From JACDER01 sp036394915 (lineage in GTDB: Bacteria; Actinomycetota; Thermoleophilia; Gaiellales; Gaiellaceae): 64,000 nt of DNA. The position numbers were made by a program, and so were the translations under genes. The notes under the pieces were generated by a model, which was not told the DNA's origin, did not search any database, and saw only the letters and a list, made by a program, of their open reading frames with translations. Numbering within the stretch: the first letter of the stretch is position 1; each line of letters opens with the position of its first letter. The stretch is from positions 67,840-131,839 of the forward strand of contig DASWEE010000061.1 in the NCBI GenBank assembly GCA_036394915.1, in the 5' to 3' direction. Below are positions 43,954-51,398 of the stretch, one piece after another.

Positions 43954-44964
43954 TTAGGACCAGGCGGTTTCGACGACCGGGGCGCGTTCCCTGAGCGGCT
44001 CCCACCAGTCGCGGCGCTCGGTGTACCAGGCGACCGTCTCGCGCAGACCGGCCTCGAAGTCCCACCCAGGAGACCATCCGAGCTCGGTGCGGATCTTCGT
44101 CGAGTCCAGCAGGTAACGGCGGTCGTGCCCCGGCCGGTCGGGGACGATCGTCTTCAACGACTCCGGCTTGCCCGTCAGCTCGAGCACTGCGTCGGCGACC
44201 TCGTCGATCGACTTCTCCACCCCGGAACCAACGTTGTAGGTCTCGCCGACACTGCCTCGCGTGAGGACGAGCTCGATTGCGCCGCAATGGTCCAGCACGT
44301 GCAGCCACTCGCGACGGTTTTGCGTCGAGGCGTACAGCGGCAACGGTTTGTCGTCGAGGGCATGCGTGATGAAGAGGGGAATCACCTTCTCCGGGAACTG
44401 GTACGGCCCGTAGTTGTTGGAGCAGTTCGTGATCGTCACCGGAAGGTCGAAAGTCTCGTGATAGGCGCGCACGTAATGATCTGCGGCCGCCTTCGAGGCG
44501 TTGTACGGCGTGCGCGGGCGATACGGCGAGCGCTCGCTGAAGCGCTCGTCGGTGTCGAGAGGAAGATCCCCATACACCTCGCAGGTCGAAATGTTGTGAA
44601 AACGTCCAACACCCGCGCGCCGCGACGCCTCGAGGAGCAGCTGAGTGCCGAGCACGTTCGTCCGCGCGAACAGGCCCGGATCGAGCACCGCGAGGCTGTT
44701 ATGCGACTCGGCGGCGAAGTTGACGACGGTCTCGATCTCGTGCTCCCGCAGCGTCCGCTCGGCGAGGTCGAGGTCGCCGATGTCACCGTGGACGAACGGA
44801 ACCTCGGTCGGGACGCTCTCGCGAACGCCGGCGTAGGTGAGCAGGTCGTAGACAACCAGATGGTCGTCAGGATGAGCCGCCGTCCAGTACCGAACGAAGT
44901 TGGAGCCGATGAACCCCGCTCCGCCGGTGACGAGTAGTCGCACGTCCGAAGAGTAGTCGTGCAT
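43954..44964 (-). CDS. rmlB: dTDP-glucose 4,6-dehydratase
   Basis: A 336-residue extended SDR enzyme of dTDP-rhamnose synthesis. It has NAD motif VTGGAGFIGSNFVRYW, AAESH, YNASKAAADHYVRAY (Y154, K158), NCSNNYGPYQFPEKVIPLF, NRREWLHVLDH and RPGHDRRYLLD. The usual STDEVYG is STCEVYGD here: the dehydration Asp is Cys128. The other pathway genes are nearby on the same strand. ATG 44964 is the start used; a GTG at 44943 is possible. Confidence 0.9.
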   Translation of the reverse strand: MHDYSSDVRLLVTGGAGFIGSNFVRYWTAAHPDDHLVVYDLLTYAGVRESVPTEVPFVHGDIGDLDLAERTLREHEIETVVNFAAESHNSLAVLDPGLFARTNVLGTQLLLEASRRAGVGRFHNISTCEVYGDLPLDTDERFSERSPYRPRTPYNASKAAADHYVRAYHETFDLPVTITNCSNNYGPYQFPEKVIPLFITHALDDKPLPLYASTQNRREWLHVLDHCGAIELVLTRGSVGETYNVGSGVEKSIDEVADAVLELTGKPESLKTIVPDRPGHDRRYLLDSTKIRTELGWSPGWDFEAGLRETVAWYTERRDWWEPLRERAPVVETAWS

Positions 44965-45093
44965 CTACCCCGGCGACCCCATGGCACGACGCAGCCTCGA
45001 TCGCCGTGCCAGGCTACAGCCTGGCTCGCAAGGAGTAGCGATCGGGCTGCCGGGACCACCGAGCTGCCCCCGGGACCAAAGGGCCCGAGAAGC
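44965..45093. other. intergenic hairpin region
   Basis: It holds a perfect hairpin GCCAGGC-TACA-GCCTGGC (45008-45025). It probably separates the secreted-protein gene from rmlB. No coding sequence is seen. Confidence 0.45.
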
Positions 45094-46026
45094 CTAGAGC
45101 CTGACGACGCGGCTGAACCCAGCCACGTAGCCGGGGCCGGCCTCGCGGGCCGGCATGAAGATCCGGAGCTGCGAGCCTCCGCGCGGCGCGTGGAAACGAA
45201 CGGAACCGTTGGCGTCGAGCCTGAGCGTGCCGACGGTGTGCCAGCGAGCCTGACCGAGCCGCACCTGCACCCGAACGTGCGCGCCGGCGAGCGAGCGCGC
45301 CGCCTGGGCATAGGCCCGAAACGCTCCGCCGCCGCGCTTGAGCTCGATTCGAGGCCGGACGTTGACCGTCGCCGCCACGCTCGTCTGGTCATCGAGGCGT
45401 CCCTGGTAGGTGGTCCGGATCGTCGGCGTCACCTCCAGCACCCACGCACCGCGGGACCCGATCGCCTCCAGGCTCGCGATCTGCTCAGCCTCGGGCCGGC
45501 CGTACCGCCGAGCGAGAAGGGTCGCCTCCCGCCTGAGCGACGGAGACCCTGGACTTTCGTGCAGCCCGCCGATCGAGGCGTACGCACAACTATGCGGCGT
45601 CGGAAACTCGCCCGCGAGCGGCACGGAGTCCCCGAACACGACCGGCTCTGGCACAGTCGTGAGGGGTGGTGGAACCACGACAACCGTCCCCGCGCCCGCG
45701 CCGAAGCCCGTGACTGAGTAGGGATACCTTCCGGGAGCGACGAAGTCGTTGCAACCGGGGGGCACCAGGTAGATGACACCGCCCACTGGAACTGGGCGAA
45801 AAGGGAATGAGATCGAGCAAGGCAAGTCGGTGAACCTCACCTCGCTTCGGGCCGATGAGGCTGGGCCAAGCCAGAAAACCGGGTCGTTGGCGGTCACACT
45901 CACGTTCGAAGGAAACGGCCCCTCCGCGGTGATCCGCACCGCGGCGCCGCACGCCATGGCCTGACCGGCAGCCACGAGTGCTGCAACGACGACAACCGGT
46001 GCGACAGCCTTCCCGCATACGCTCAT
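45094..46026 (-). CDS. secreted beta-rich protein of unknown function
   Basis: A 310-residue protein with a signal peptide (VAPVVVVAALVAAGQAMACG). The first domain (~27-130) is beta-rich with ITAEGPFPSNVSVTANDP and a cupredoxin-like pattern but no copper site. The C-terminal part (~195-310) is Ig-like with RVQVRLGQARWHTVGTLRLD. It sits within the rml gene group on the same strand. I do not recognise the family. Confidence 0.65.
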   Translation of the reverse strand: MSVCGKAVAPVVVVAALVAAGQAMACGAAVRITAEGPFPSNVSVTANDPVFWLGPASSARSEVRFTDLPCSISFPFRPVPVGGVIYLVPPGCNDFVAPGRYPYSVTGFGAGAGTVVVVPPPLTTVPEPVVFGDSVPLAGEFPTPHSCAYASIGGLHESPGSPSLRREATLLARRYGRPEAEQIASLEAIGSRGAWVLEVTPTIRTTYQGRLDDQTSVAATVNVRPRIELKRGGGAFRAYAQAARSLAGAHVRVQVRLGQARWHTVGTLRLDANGSVRFHAPRGGSQLRIFMPAREAGPGYVAGFSRVVRL

Positions 46027-46065
46027 CTTCCTCCCAGCAAATGAGACGCCAGGGGCGGCAAAAGG

Positions 46066-46866
46066 CTAGGCGAGCCGCTCGAGGCAGGCGCGCAGCCCTT
46101 CGCGCCAGTTCGGAAGGCGTGGAGCCTGGGGACGCTCGCTGCGGAGAACCGAATACGCCGGCCGCGGCGCCGGCCGGCCGAGCTCATCCGTCGAAATCCG
46201 TCGCACGCGGCAATCGACGCCCGCCTCCTCGAAGATCGCCTCGGCGAACTCCGCCCACGTGCAGTCGCCGTCCGCGGCCACGTGCCAGATCCCCTCGGGC
46301 CGCTCGACGATCGCGCGCGTCGCCTCCGCCAGGTGTCCCGCGTAGGTGGGGGAGCCGCGCTGGTCGTCGACGACGGCGACCTCGTCCCGCTCCCGACCGA
46401 ACCGGAGCATCGTGCGCAGGAAGTTGTTGCCAGTCGGCCCGAACAGCCAGGAGCTGCGGACGATCCAGCCGCGCCCGATCTCCCGCTCGCCGGCGAGCTT
46501 CGAGCGGCCGTAGGCGGAGAGCGGATTGGGCTCGTCCGACTCGACATAGGGCTCCGCCTTCGTCCCGTCGAACACGTAGTCCGTCGAGTAGTAAACGACC
46601 GGCGCCCCGAGCGCGGCGACGTTCCGCGTTCCCGCCGCGTTCACGGTCAGCGCCCCCTCGGGGCTGTCCTCCGCGCCGTCAACGTCGGTCCAGGCCGCAG
46701 CGTGCAGAACCAGGTCCGCGGCCAGGTCGGGAGCCAGCTGGGTCACGTCCCAGTCGGCGCGCGTCAAGCGAACAGCGTCCGGGAACACCTCGCCCAGCGC
46801 GGCACCGAGCTGGCCGCCGGCGCCGGTTATGACGATGCGTCGCTTCGCTCGCGTGGGGGAAACCAT
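46066..46866 (-). CDS. rmlD: dTDP-4-dehydrorhamnose reductase
   Basis: The 266-residue SDR enzyme makes the last step of dTDP-L-rhamnose synthesis. Motifs are RRIVITGAGGQLG, HAAAWTDVDGAEDSPE, YYSTDYVFDG, SAYGRSKLAGERE (Tyr/Lys pair) and SSWLFGPTGNNFLRTML. The only good in-frame start is ATG 46866, which lies in the loop of a dispersed palindrome, giving an extra MVSPTRAKR tail. There is no alternative GTG or TTG close to the conserved start. Confidence 0.9.
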   Translation of the reverse strand: MVSPTRAKRRIVITGAGGQLGAALGEVFPDAVRLTRADWDVTQLAPDLAADLVLHAAAWTDVDGAEDSPEGALTVNAAGTRNVAALGAPVVYYSTDYVFDGTKAEPYVESDEPNPLSAYGRSKLAGEREIGRGWIVRSSWLFGPTGNNFLRTMLRFGRERDEVAVVDDQRGSPTYAGHLAEATRAIVERPEGIWHVAADGDCTWAEFAEAIFEEAGVDCRVRRISTDELGRPAPRPAYSVLRSERPQAPRLPNWREGLRACLERLA

Positions 46867-46930
46867 GTTTCCCCCACGAGCCCCCTTCTTAGAACCTGAG
46901 GTGGGGGAACCTCCCGGTTCCCCCACTCCC
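46852..46930. repeat. dispersed palindromic repeat, copy 4, overlapping the rmlD start
   Basis: CGTGGGGGAAAC (46852-46863), CAT (46864-46866), GTTTCCCCCACG (46867-46878), linker GAGCCCCCTTCTTAGAACCT, and a second palindrome GTGGGGGAACC-TCCC-GGTTCCCCCAC (46901-46926). It is nearly the same as copy 3. The loop CAT is read as the rmlD ATG on the minus strand. Confidence 0.9.
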
Positions 46931-46946
46931 CCTCCCCCCAGCCGCG

Positions 46947-47420
46947 TCAACTCGCGCGGCTGGCTGCGGCGTCCCGTTCCGACAGGATCGGCGATTGCGT
47001 GCTCCAGAGGTGCTTGACGCGCGGATCGTTCCACGGAACCTCGTGCTCGTCCGGATCGTCGGCGTCGTACTCCTCGGTCACCTCGTAGCAGAAGAGAACG
47101 TCGGTCAGCGCCTCGTAGCCGTGCGCGAGCCGGCCCGGGACGTAAACGGCGACTGGGTTCTCGTCACCGATGTCGAGCACAAAAGTCTCGCCGCTGTCGA
47201 CGTCGAGCAGCACGACCCGGATCATCCCCTCCAGACAGACGAAGAGGTCGTCCTGCCCGCGCTCGTGGTAGTGGAGACCCTTGATCACGCCCTTGCGCGT
47301 GAAGCAGATGTTCGTCTGCCGGGTTTGCTTCGGCAGCCAGCTATCACGACGGATCTCCATGAACCAGCCGCGGCCGTCGTCGTGACGGCCAAGGGGGAGA
47401 ACCTGGACCTGGTCGATCAC
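46947..47420 (-). CDS. rmlC: dTDP-4-dehydrorhamnose 3,5-epimerase
   Basis: A 157-residue cupin. Motifs are RGWFMEIRRDSW, FTRKGVIKGLHYHERGQDDLF (catalytic His in GLHYH), YVPGRLAHGYEAL and FCYEVTEEYD with the catalytic Tyr. It differs slightly from classical RmlC (GLHYH for GLHYQ), so a related epimerase is possible. GTG 47420 overlaps the rmlA stop by 4 bp. Confidence 0.85.
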   Translation of the reverse strand: MIDQVQVLPLGRHDDGRGWFMEIRRDSWLPKQTRQTNICFTRKGVIKGLHYHERGQDDLFVCLEGMIRVVLLDVDSGETFVLDIGDENPVAVYVPGRLAHGYEALTDVLFCYEVTEEYDADDPDEHEVPWNDPRVKHLWSTQSPILSERDAAASRAS

Positions 47421-48490
47421 AGGATTCCGATCCGGGAGTCGTCCCCGACGAGGAGGCGGTAGGCCTTCGGCTTCGAGTTCGAGCCGCCGATGACGACGTT
47501 GCGGCCGATCAGGGAGCCTTCGAGCCGGTGCTCGAGGTCGCTGATCTTCGAGTTCTCGAGCACGATCGAGTTCTCGATCTCCGCGCGCTCAATCTCGCAA
47601 CCGTCGGCGACCGCGCTGTAGGGGCCGATGTACGCGTCCCGGATGAGAGCGTTCGCTCCGATCGCCACCGGGCCGCGCACCTGGCAGCGCTCGAGCCTCG
47701 TTCCCGGGCCGACAGAGACGCGGCCTTCGATCCGCGAGTCGACGAGCTCGCCCTCGACGCGCGGCTCGATCGTGTCCAGCAGCAGGCGGTTCGTCTCGAG
47801 CATGTCCTCCCACTTCCCGGTGTCCTTCCACCAGCCGGTGACGACGTGCGGCTCGACCCTCATCCCCTCGTCGATCAGGGCCTGGATCGCCTCCGTGATC
47901 TCGTACTCGCCCCGCGCGGAGGGCTCGAGGGAGCGGCAGACGTCGAAGATGCCGGGCTGGAACATGTAGACGCCGACGAGCGCGAGGTCCGAGGCTGGCT
48001 CGGGCGGCTTCTCCGTCAGCCGCACGACCCGCTCGCCCTCCAGCTCAGCGACCCCGAATGCGGTCGGATTCGGAACGTGCTGGAGCAGGATCAGTGCATC
48101 CGGCTGCGAGCTCTTGAACTGCTCGACCATCCGGTCGATCCCGTCCCGCAGCAGGTTGTCGCCGAGGTAGACGACGAACTGCGAATCGCCGATCTCCTCC
48201 TCAGCGGTCAGGACAGCGTGTGCGATCCCCAGCGGCTCGTGCTGCTCCACATACGCGATCCGGAGCCCCCAACGGGAGCCATCTCCCGTCCGCTCCCGGA
48301 TCTCGTCCCCCGACTGGCCCGGCGAGACGACGATCGTGATCTCGTCGATCCCGGCATCGCGCATCGCCTCGATGCCGTAGAAGAGGACGGGCTTGTTGGC
48401 GACCGGGACGAGCTGCTTCGCGCTCGAGTACGTGAGCGGGCGCAGCCGTGTGCCGGCTCCCCCCGCCAGAATCAGACCCTTGAGGTTCAT
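47417..48490 (-). CDS. rmlA: glucose-1-phosphate thymidylyltransferase, long form
   Basis: A 357-residue nucleotidyltransferase. It has GLILAGGAGTRLRPLTYSSAKQLVPVANKP, VVYLGDNLLRDGI, LTEKPPEPASDLALVGVYMF and TGWWKDTGKWEDML. A C-terminal left-handed helix (~250-350, IEGRVSVGPGTRLERCQV) marks the long form known from actinomycetes. It makes dTDP-glucose, the first step to dTDP-rhamnose. ATG 48490 begins at the conserved MNLKGLILAGG. First gene of the rmlA-rmlC-rmlD set. Confidence 0.93.
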   Translation of the reverse strand: MNLKGLILAGGAGTRLRPLTYSSAKQLVPVANKPVLFYGIEAMRDAGIDEITIVVSPGQSGDEIRERTGDGSRWGLRIAYVEQHEPLGIAHAVLTAEEEIGDSQFVVYLGDNLLRDGIDRMVEQFKSSQPDALILLQHVPNPTAFGVAELEGERVVRLTEKPPEPASDLALVGVYMFQPGIFDVCRSLEPSARGEYEITEAIQALIDEGMRVEPHVVTGWWKDTGKWEDMLETNRLLLDTIEPRVEGELVDSRIEGRVSVGPGTRLERCQVRGPVAIGANALIRDAYIGPYSAVADGCEIERAEIENSIVLENSKISDLEHRLEGSLIGRNVVIGGSNSKPKAYRLLVGDDSRIGIL

Positions 48491-48561
48491 GGCGGGCGCC
48501 AAGCCTAGCCGGTGTACATCCGGCCAGCACAGACTCCCAGCACGCGAAGGAAGGGGGAGCT

Positions 48562-48630
48562 CGAGGGGGAAACGGAGTTTCCCCTTCGAATGAAGCGGGG
48601 GGCGCGGCTTTGCCGGGCGCCCCGCGTTTA
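48562..48630. repeat. dispersed palindromic repeat, copy 5 (variant)
   Basis: CGAGGGGGAAAC (48562-48573), GGA, GTTTCCCCTTCG (48577-48588) forms a 12-bp stem with one wobble. A GC-rich second hairpin follows (~48595-48626, GCGGGGGGCGCGGC / GCCGGGCGCCCCGC, partly mismatched). It lies between divergent rmlA and the small membrane protein. Confidence 0.6.
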
Positions 48631-48640
48631 CCATGCGGGT

Positions 48641-48847
48641 GTGGGCGAGGAACACGAAGTCCAGCATGAGCCTCAGGTGATCGAGGGCGAGGACGAGCTG
48701 CCGCGGCAGCCCTCGCTTCCACGTGATCCCTACATCCCGGAGCCCGGCCCGCGCCCCGGGGAGCGGCGCGCCTTTCATGTGCTTGCCCTCGCGTTCATCC
48801 CGATCGCGATCGTGCTCGGGATCGTGCTCTGGGCGCTGGTTCGCTAG
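48641..48847 (+). CDS. small single-helix membrane protein
   Basis: A 68-residue protein from GTG 48641. An acidic, Pro-rich N-terminus (GEEHEVQHEPQVIEGEDELP) is followed by a C-terminal membrane helix (AFHVLALAFIPIAIVLGIVLWALVR). It is tail-anchored, with function unknown. Its stop shares CTAG with the convergent propeller gene. Confidence 0.65.
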   Translation: MGEEHEVQHEPQVIEGEDELPRQPSLPRDPYIPEPGPRPGERRAFHVLALAFIPIAIVLGIVLWALVR

Positions 48848-50085
48848 CCGCAGCGAGCGAGAGGGCGAGCCTTGCCGCCTCGGACGTTCTTGATCATCAG
48901 TACCTGACCGCAGGGAACGCGCTGGCGCTGAAGGTAAATGATCTCGCGCCCGTTGGGGGACCAGTACGCGTCGAAACCTGCCGCGAAATGCCAAGGAATG
49001 GCCCGGCCGTCGTCACGAGCCAGTTGGATCTCAGATTGGCCCTCGAGCAGGAACCGTCTCCCCACCGGCGACCAGCCCTCGAACTCGGCCGATGTGGCAA
49101 CAACGGTCGGATGCGACCCGTCGGGATCGATGATCCTCAGATCACGATCCCGATAGCGGCGGTAGAAGGCGAGTCGCTTACCGCTCGAGTCCCAGATACC
49201 CGCACCGACGCCGAGTGACCACCGCCGGCCCCGCGCAAGATCGACGATCTCGCTAATGGGATCGACGTCGACAAACGAGTAGCAGCGGTGGGCGATCTCG
49301 ATCCGCCCGCCGTCTGGCGACCAAAGACCACCCCGGCACGTGTCGGTGCCCAAAGGGCGGAGGTCCGAGCCGCCTGGCCGAATCGCGAACGCGTCGAGCT
49401 TGGTATCGGTCGAATGGCCTCGTACGAAGGAGATCCATTCCCCGGTCGGTGACCATCGTGGGCGGAAACCGCTCGTGAGAACTCGAGCCGACGAGCCGTC
49501 GGGGCGTGAGAGGACAATCGACGATCCGCGTGTGAACGCGATCCTCTTGCCATTCGGGGACCAAGCGGCGTCCCACGGATCCCTTGCGAGGACGTAAAGA
49601 CCCGGCTCACCCAAGCGGCCTGTGAGGAGATGGGGATTCTTTCCGTTGGGGTCATCCCGAAAGAGCGCGATCCATTTCCCGGTCGGTGACCAGAAAAAGC
49701 CGGAGACAACGCTCTTGGCTCGAACCCGCACGGAGCCGTCGCGCGGATCGATGATCAGAAGCCGTGCGCGGGAGCCATTCGCGTCGACGAGAACTGCGAG
49801 CAGGTCGCCGCGAGGGCTCCACTGCCAGTAGGCCTCGCGACTGCGAATCAGGATCCGCCGATGCCTCCCGTTCGTTTGCACGACCTCTATCTGCGCGCTC
49901 AGCGTGCAATGGGGCTCCGTGCCGTGCGGAACGTCGTTCTCGTAGGCAACCCACCGCCCGCTAGGCGAGAAGTCGAACCAGCCGAACCAGCCAGGACAAG
50001 CCTGGGTCGTGCGCGATCCGGTGGCGGACGGGAATGCCCCTACGCCAAGGACACAGGCAACGAGCCCAACCAGGACTCCCCTCAC
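48844..50085 (-). CDS. secreted beta-propeller protein A
   Basis: A 413-residue protein with a signal peptide (RGVLVGLVACVLGVGAF). About six WD40/PD40-like repeats follow, marked by WSPNGKRIAF, WSPTGEWISF and WSPVGRRFLL. The C-terminus RVPCGQVLMIKNVRGGKARPLARCG is nearly shared with the next gene, which is a tandem paralog. It is probably a periplasmic/extracellular binding propeller; no enzyme site is seen. Confidence 0.8.
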   Translation of the reverse strand: MRGVLVGLVACVLGVGAFPSATGSRTTQACPGWFGWFDFSPSGRWVAYENDVPHGTEPHCTLSAQIEVVQTNGRHRRILIRSREAYWQWSPRGDLLAVLVDANGSRARLLIIDPRDGSVRVRAKSVVSGFFWSPTGKWIALFRDDPNGKNPHLLTGRLGEPGLYVLARDPWDAAWSPNGKRIAFTRGSSIVLSRPDGSSARVLTSGFRPRWSPTGEWISFVRGHSTDTKLDAFAIRPGGSDLRPLGTDTCRGGLWSPDGGRIEIAHRCYSFVDVDPISEIVDLARGRRWSLGVGAGIWDSSGKRLAFYRRYRDRDLRIIDPDGSHPTVVATSAEFEGWSPVGRRFLLEGQSEIQLARDDGRAIPWHFAAGFDAYWSPNGREIIYLQRQRVPCGQVLMIKNVRGGKARPLARCG

Positions 50086-50129
50086 GTGTCTATCGACGCG
50101 TATGAGAAAGGCCAGTTAGCGCCGATCCT

Positions 50130-51368
50130 CTAGCCGCAGCGCGCGAGCGGGTGGCCGAACTCGTCCCGCAGGCCCTTGATCATCAGCACCTGCCCGCACG
50201 GCACCCGCTGCTTTTGTGTGTAGGCGATCCGTCGCCCAGCCGGCGACCACGCTGGCCCTGCTCCAATCGCAAAGTTGTGACGCCGGGCCCGTCCGTCGTC
50301 GGGCACGAGCTGGATCCTCCGACCGTATGAGACTGCGAACTGACGGCCGTTTGGAGACCAGCCGTAGAAGCCCAGGAACCCGAGCGCATCGACCTTCGCC
50401 GCGTGCGTGCCGTCCACGTGGACGATGGAGAGGCTCTGGCTCGCTTGAGTGCGCTGCTCCAGCACGAGCCGCTGCCCCGTTGGGCTCCACGTCGCCCTGC
50501 CGGAACCGAGCGTCCAGCTCGTACCCTCGGTGACGTCCACTACGTCCGTCTCCGGATTCGTCCACCCGGGTCTGTAGCAGCCGTGGCGAACAGCAACGAC
50601 ATCTTCCGCGGGCGACCAGTCGAGCCAAACGCAGGAGCCCGTGAACAGAGGGCGCAGTCCCGTGCCATCGGGATGAATCGCGTACGCGCCTACCTCGTTT
50701 CCGTCCCAGCGATAGAAGGAGATCCACTTGCCACTCGGCGACCACGCCGGCCCGACGCCCGAGGCAAGGACGCGCTTCCCGGTTCCATCCGGATGCAGGA
50801 GTATGAGCGCAGGGACACTCCCTGCGTAGCGGCTGAAGGCCAGCCACCTTCCGTCAGGCGAGAACGCGAAGTCGTCGCCGGGGCGGCCAAGGATGTTCAG
50901 CCCAGGCTCACCCAAGCGCCCCGTCAGGAGCTGGCCGGAACGGACGAGCCCGATCCACCTCCCGTCCGGAGACCAGGCCCACGACCTCACTTCACCGCTC
51001 CGCGCCCGAACGCGAACCCTCCCGCCCTTGGGATTGAGGATCCGTAGGTCGTTCTCGGTCCCGGCGGGGTTGTAGACGCTCATGGCCAGTAGATCCGTGC
51101 GGGGCGACCACGAGAACTCGAAGACTCCGCGGACGAGCCGCCGCCTGCCGGTGCCGTCCGTGCGCATGACGTCAAGCTCCTGAATCGTCCGGCAGTTCGG
51201 CACCGTCCCGCGCGGGATCTCGTTCGCGTAAGCAATCCAGTGGCCCGTTGGGGAGAACTCGTACCAGCCGATGTAGCCCGAGCACGCCTGGGCCGGGTGG
51301 GAGCTTGTCGCGGCGGGCAAGACCGTGGCGAATGCCACGGCGACGAGCCCGGCCAGGACTCCCCTCAT
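50130..51368 (-). CDS. secreted beta-propeller protein B
   Basis: A 412-residue paralog of the 48844 gene, 44 bp upstream on the same strand. The N-terminal signal RGVLAGLVAVAFATVLPAA and the FSPTGHWIAYANEIPRG motif pair with PA-type FSPSGRWVAYENDVPHG, and the C-terminal PCGQVLMIK is the same. The length and repeat spacing are almost identical, so they arose by tandem duplication. Confidence 0.8.
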   Translation of the reverse strand: MRGVLAGLVAVAFATVLPAATSSHPAQACSGYIGWYEFSPTGHWIAYANEIPRGTVPNCRTIQELDVMRTDGTGRRRLVRGVFEFSWSPRTDLLAMSVYNPAGTENDLRILNPKGGRVRVRARSGEVRSWAWSPDGRWIGLVRSGQLLTGRLGEPGLNILGRPGDDFAFSPDGRWLAFSRYAGSVPALILLHPDGTGKRVLASGVGPAWSPSGKWISFYRWDGNEVGAYAIHPDGTGLRPLFTGSCVWLDWSPAEDVVAVRHGCYRPGWTNPETDVVDVTEGTSWTLGSGRATWSPTGQRLVLEQRTQASQSLSIVHVDGTHAAKVDALGFLGFYGWSPNGRQFAVSYGRRIQLVPDDGRARRHNFAIGAGPAWSPAGRRIAYTQKQRVPCGQVLMIKGLRDEFGHPLARCG

Positions 51369-51398
51369 GTCGGTATGGACGCCCGAACGAAGTGCCTG

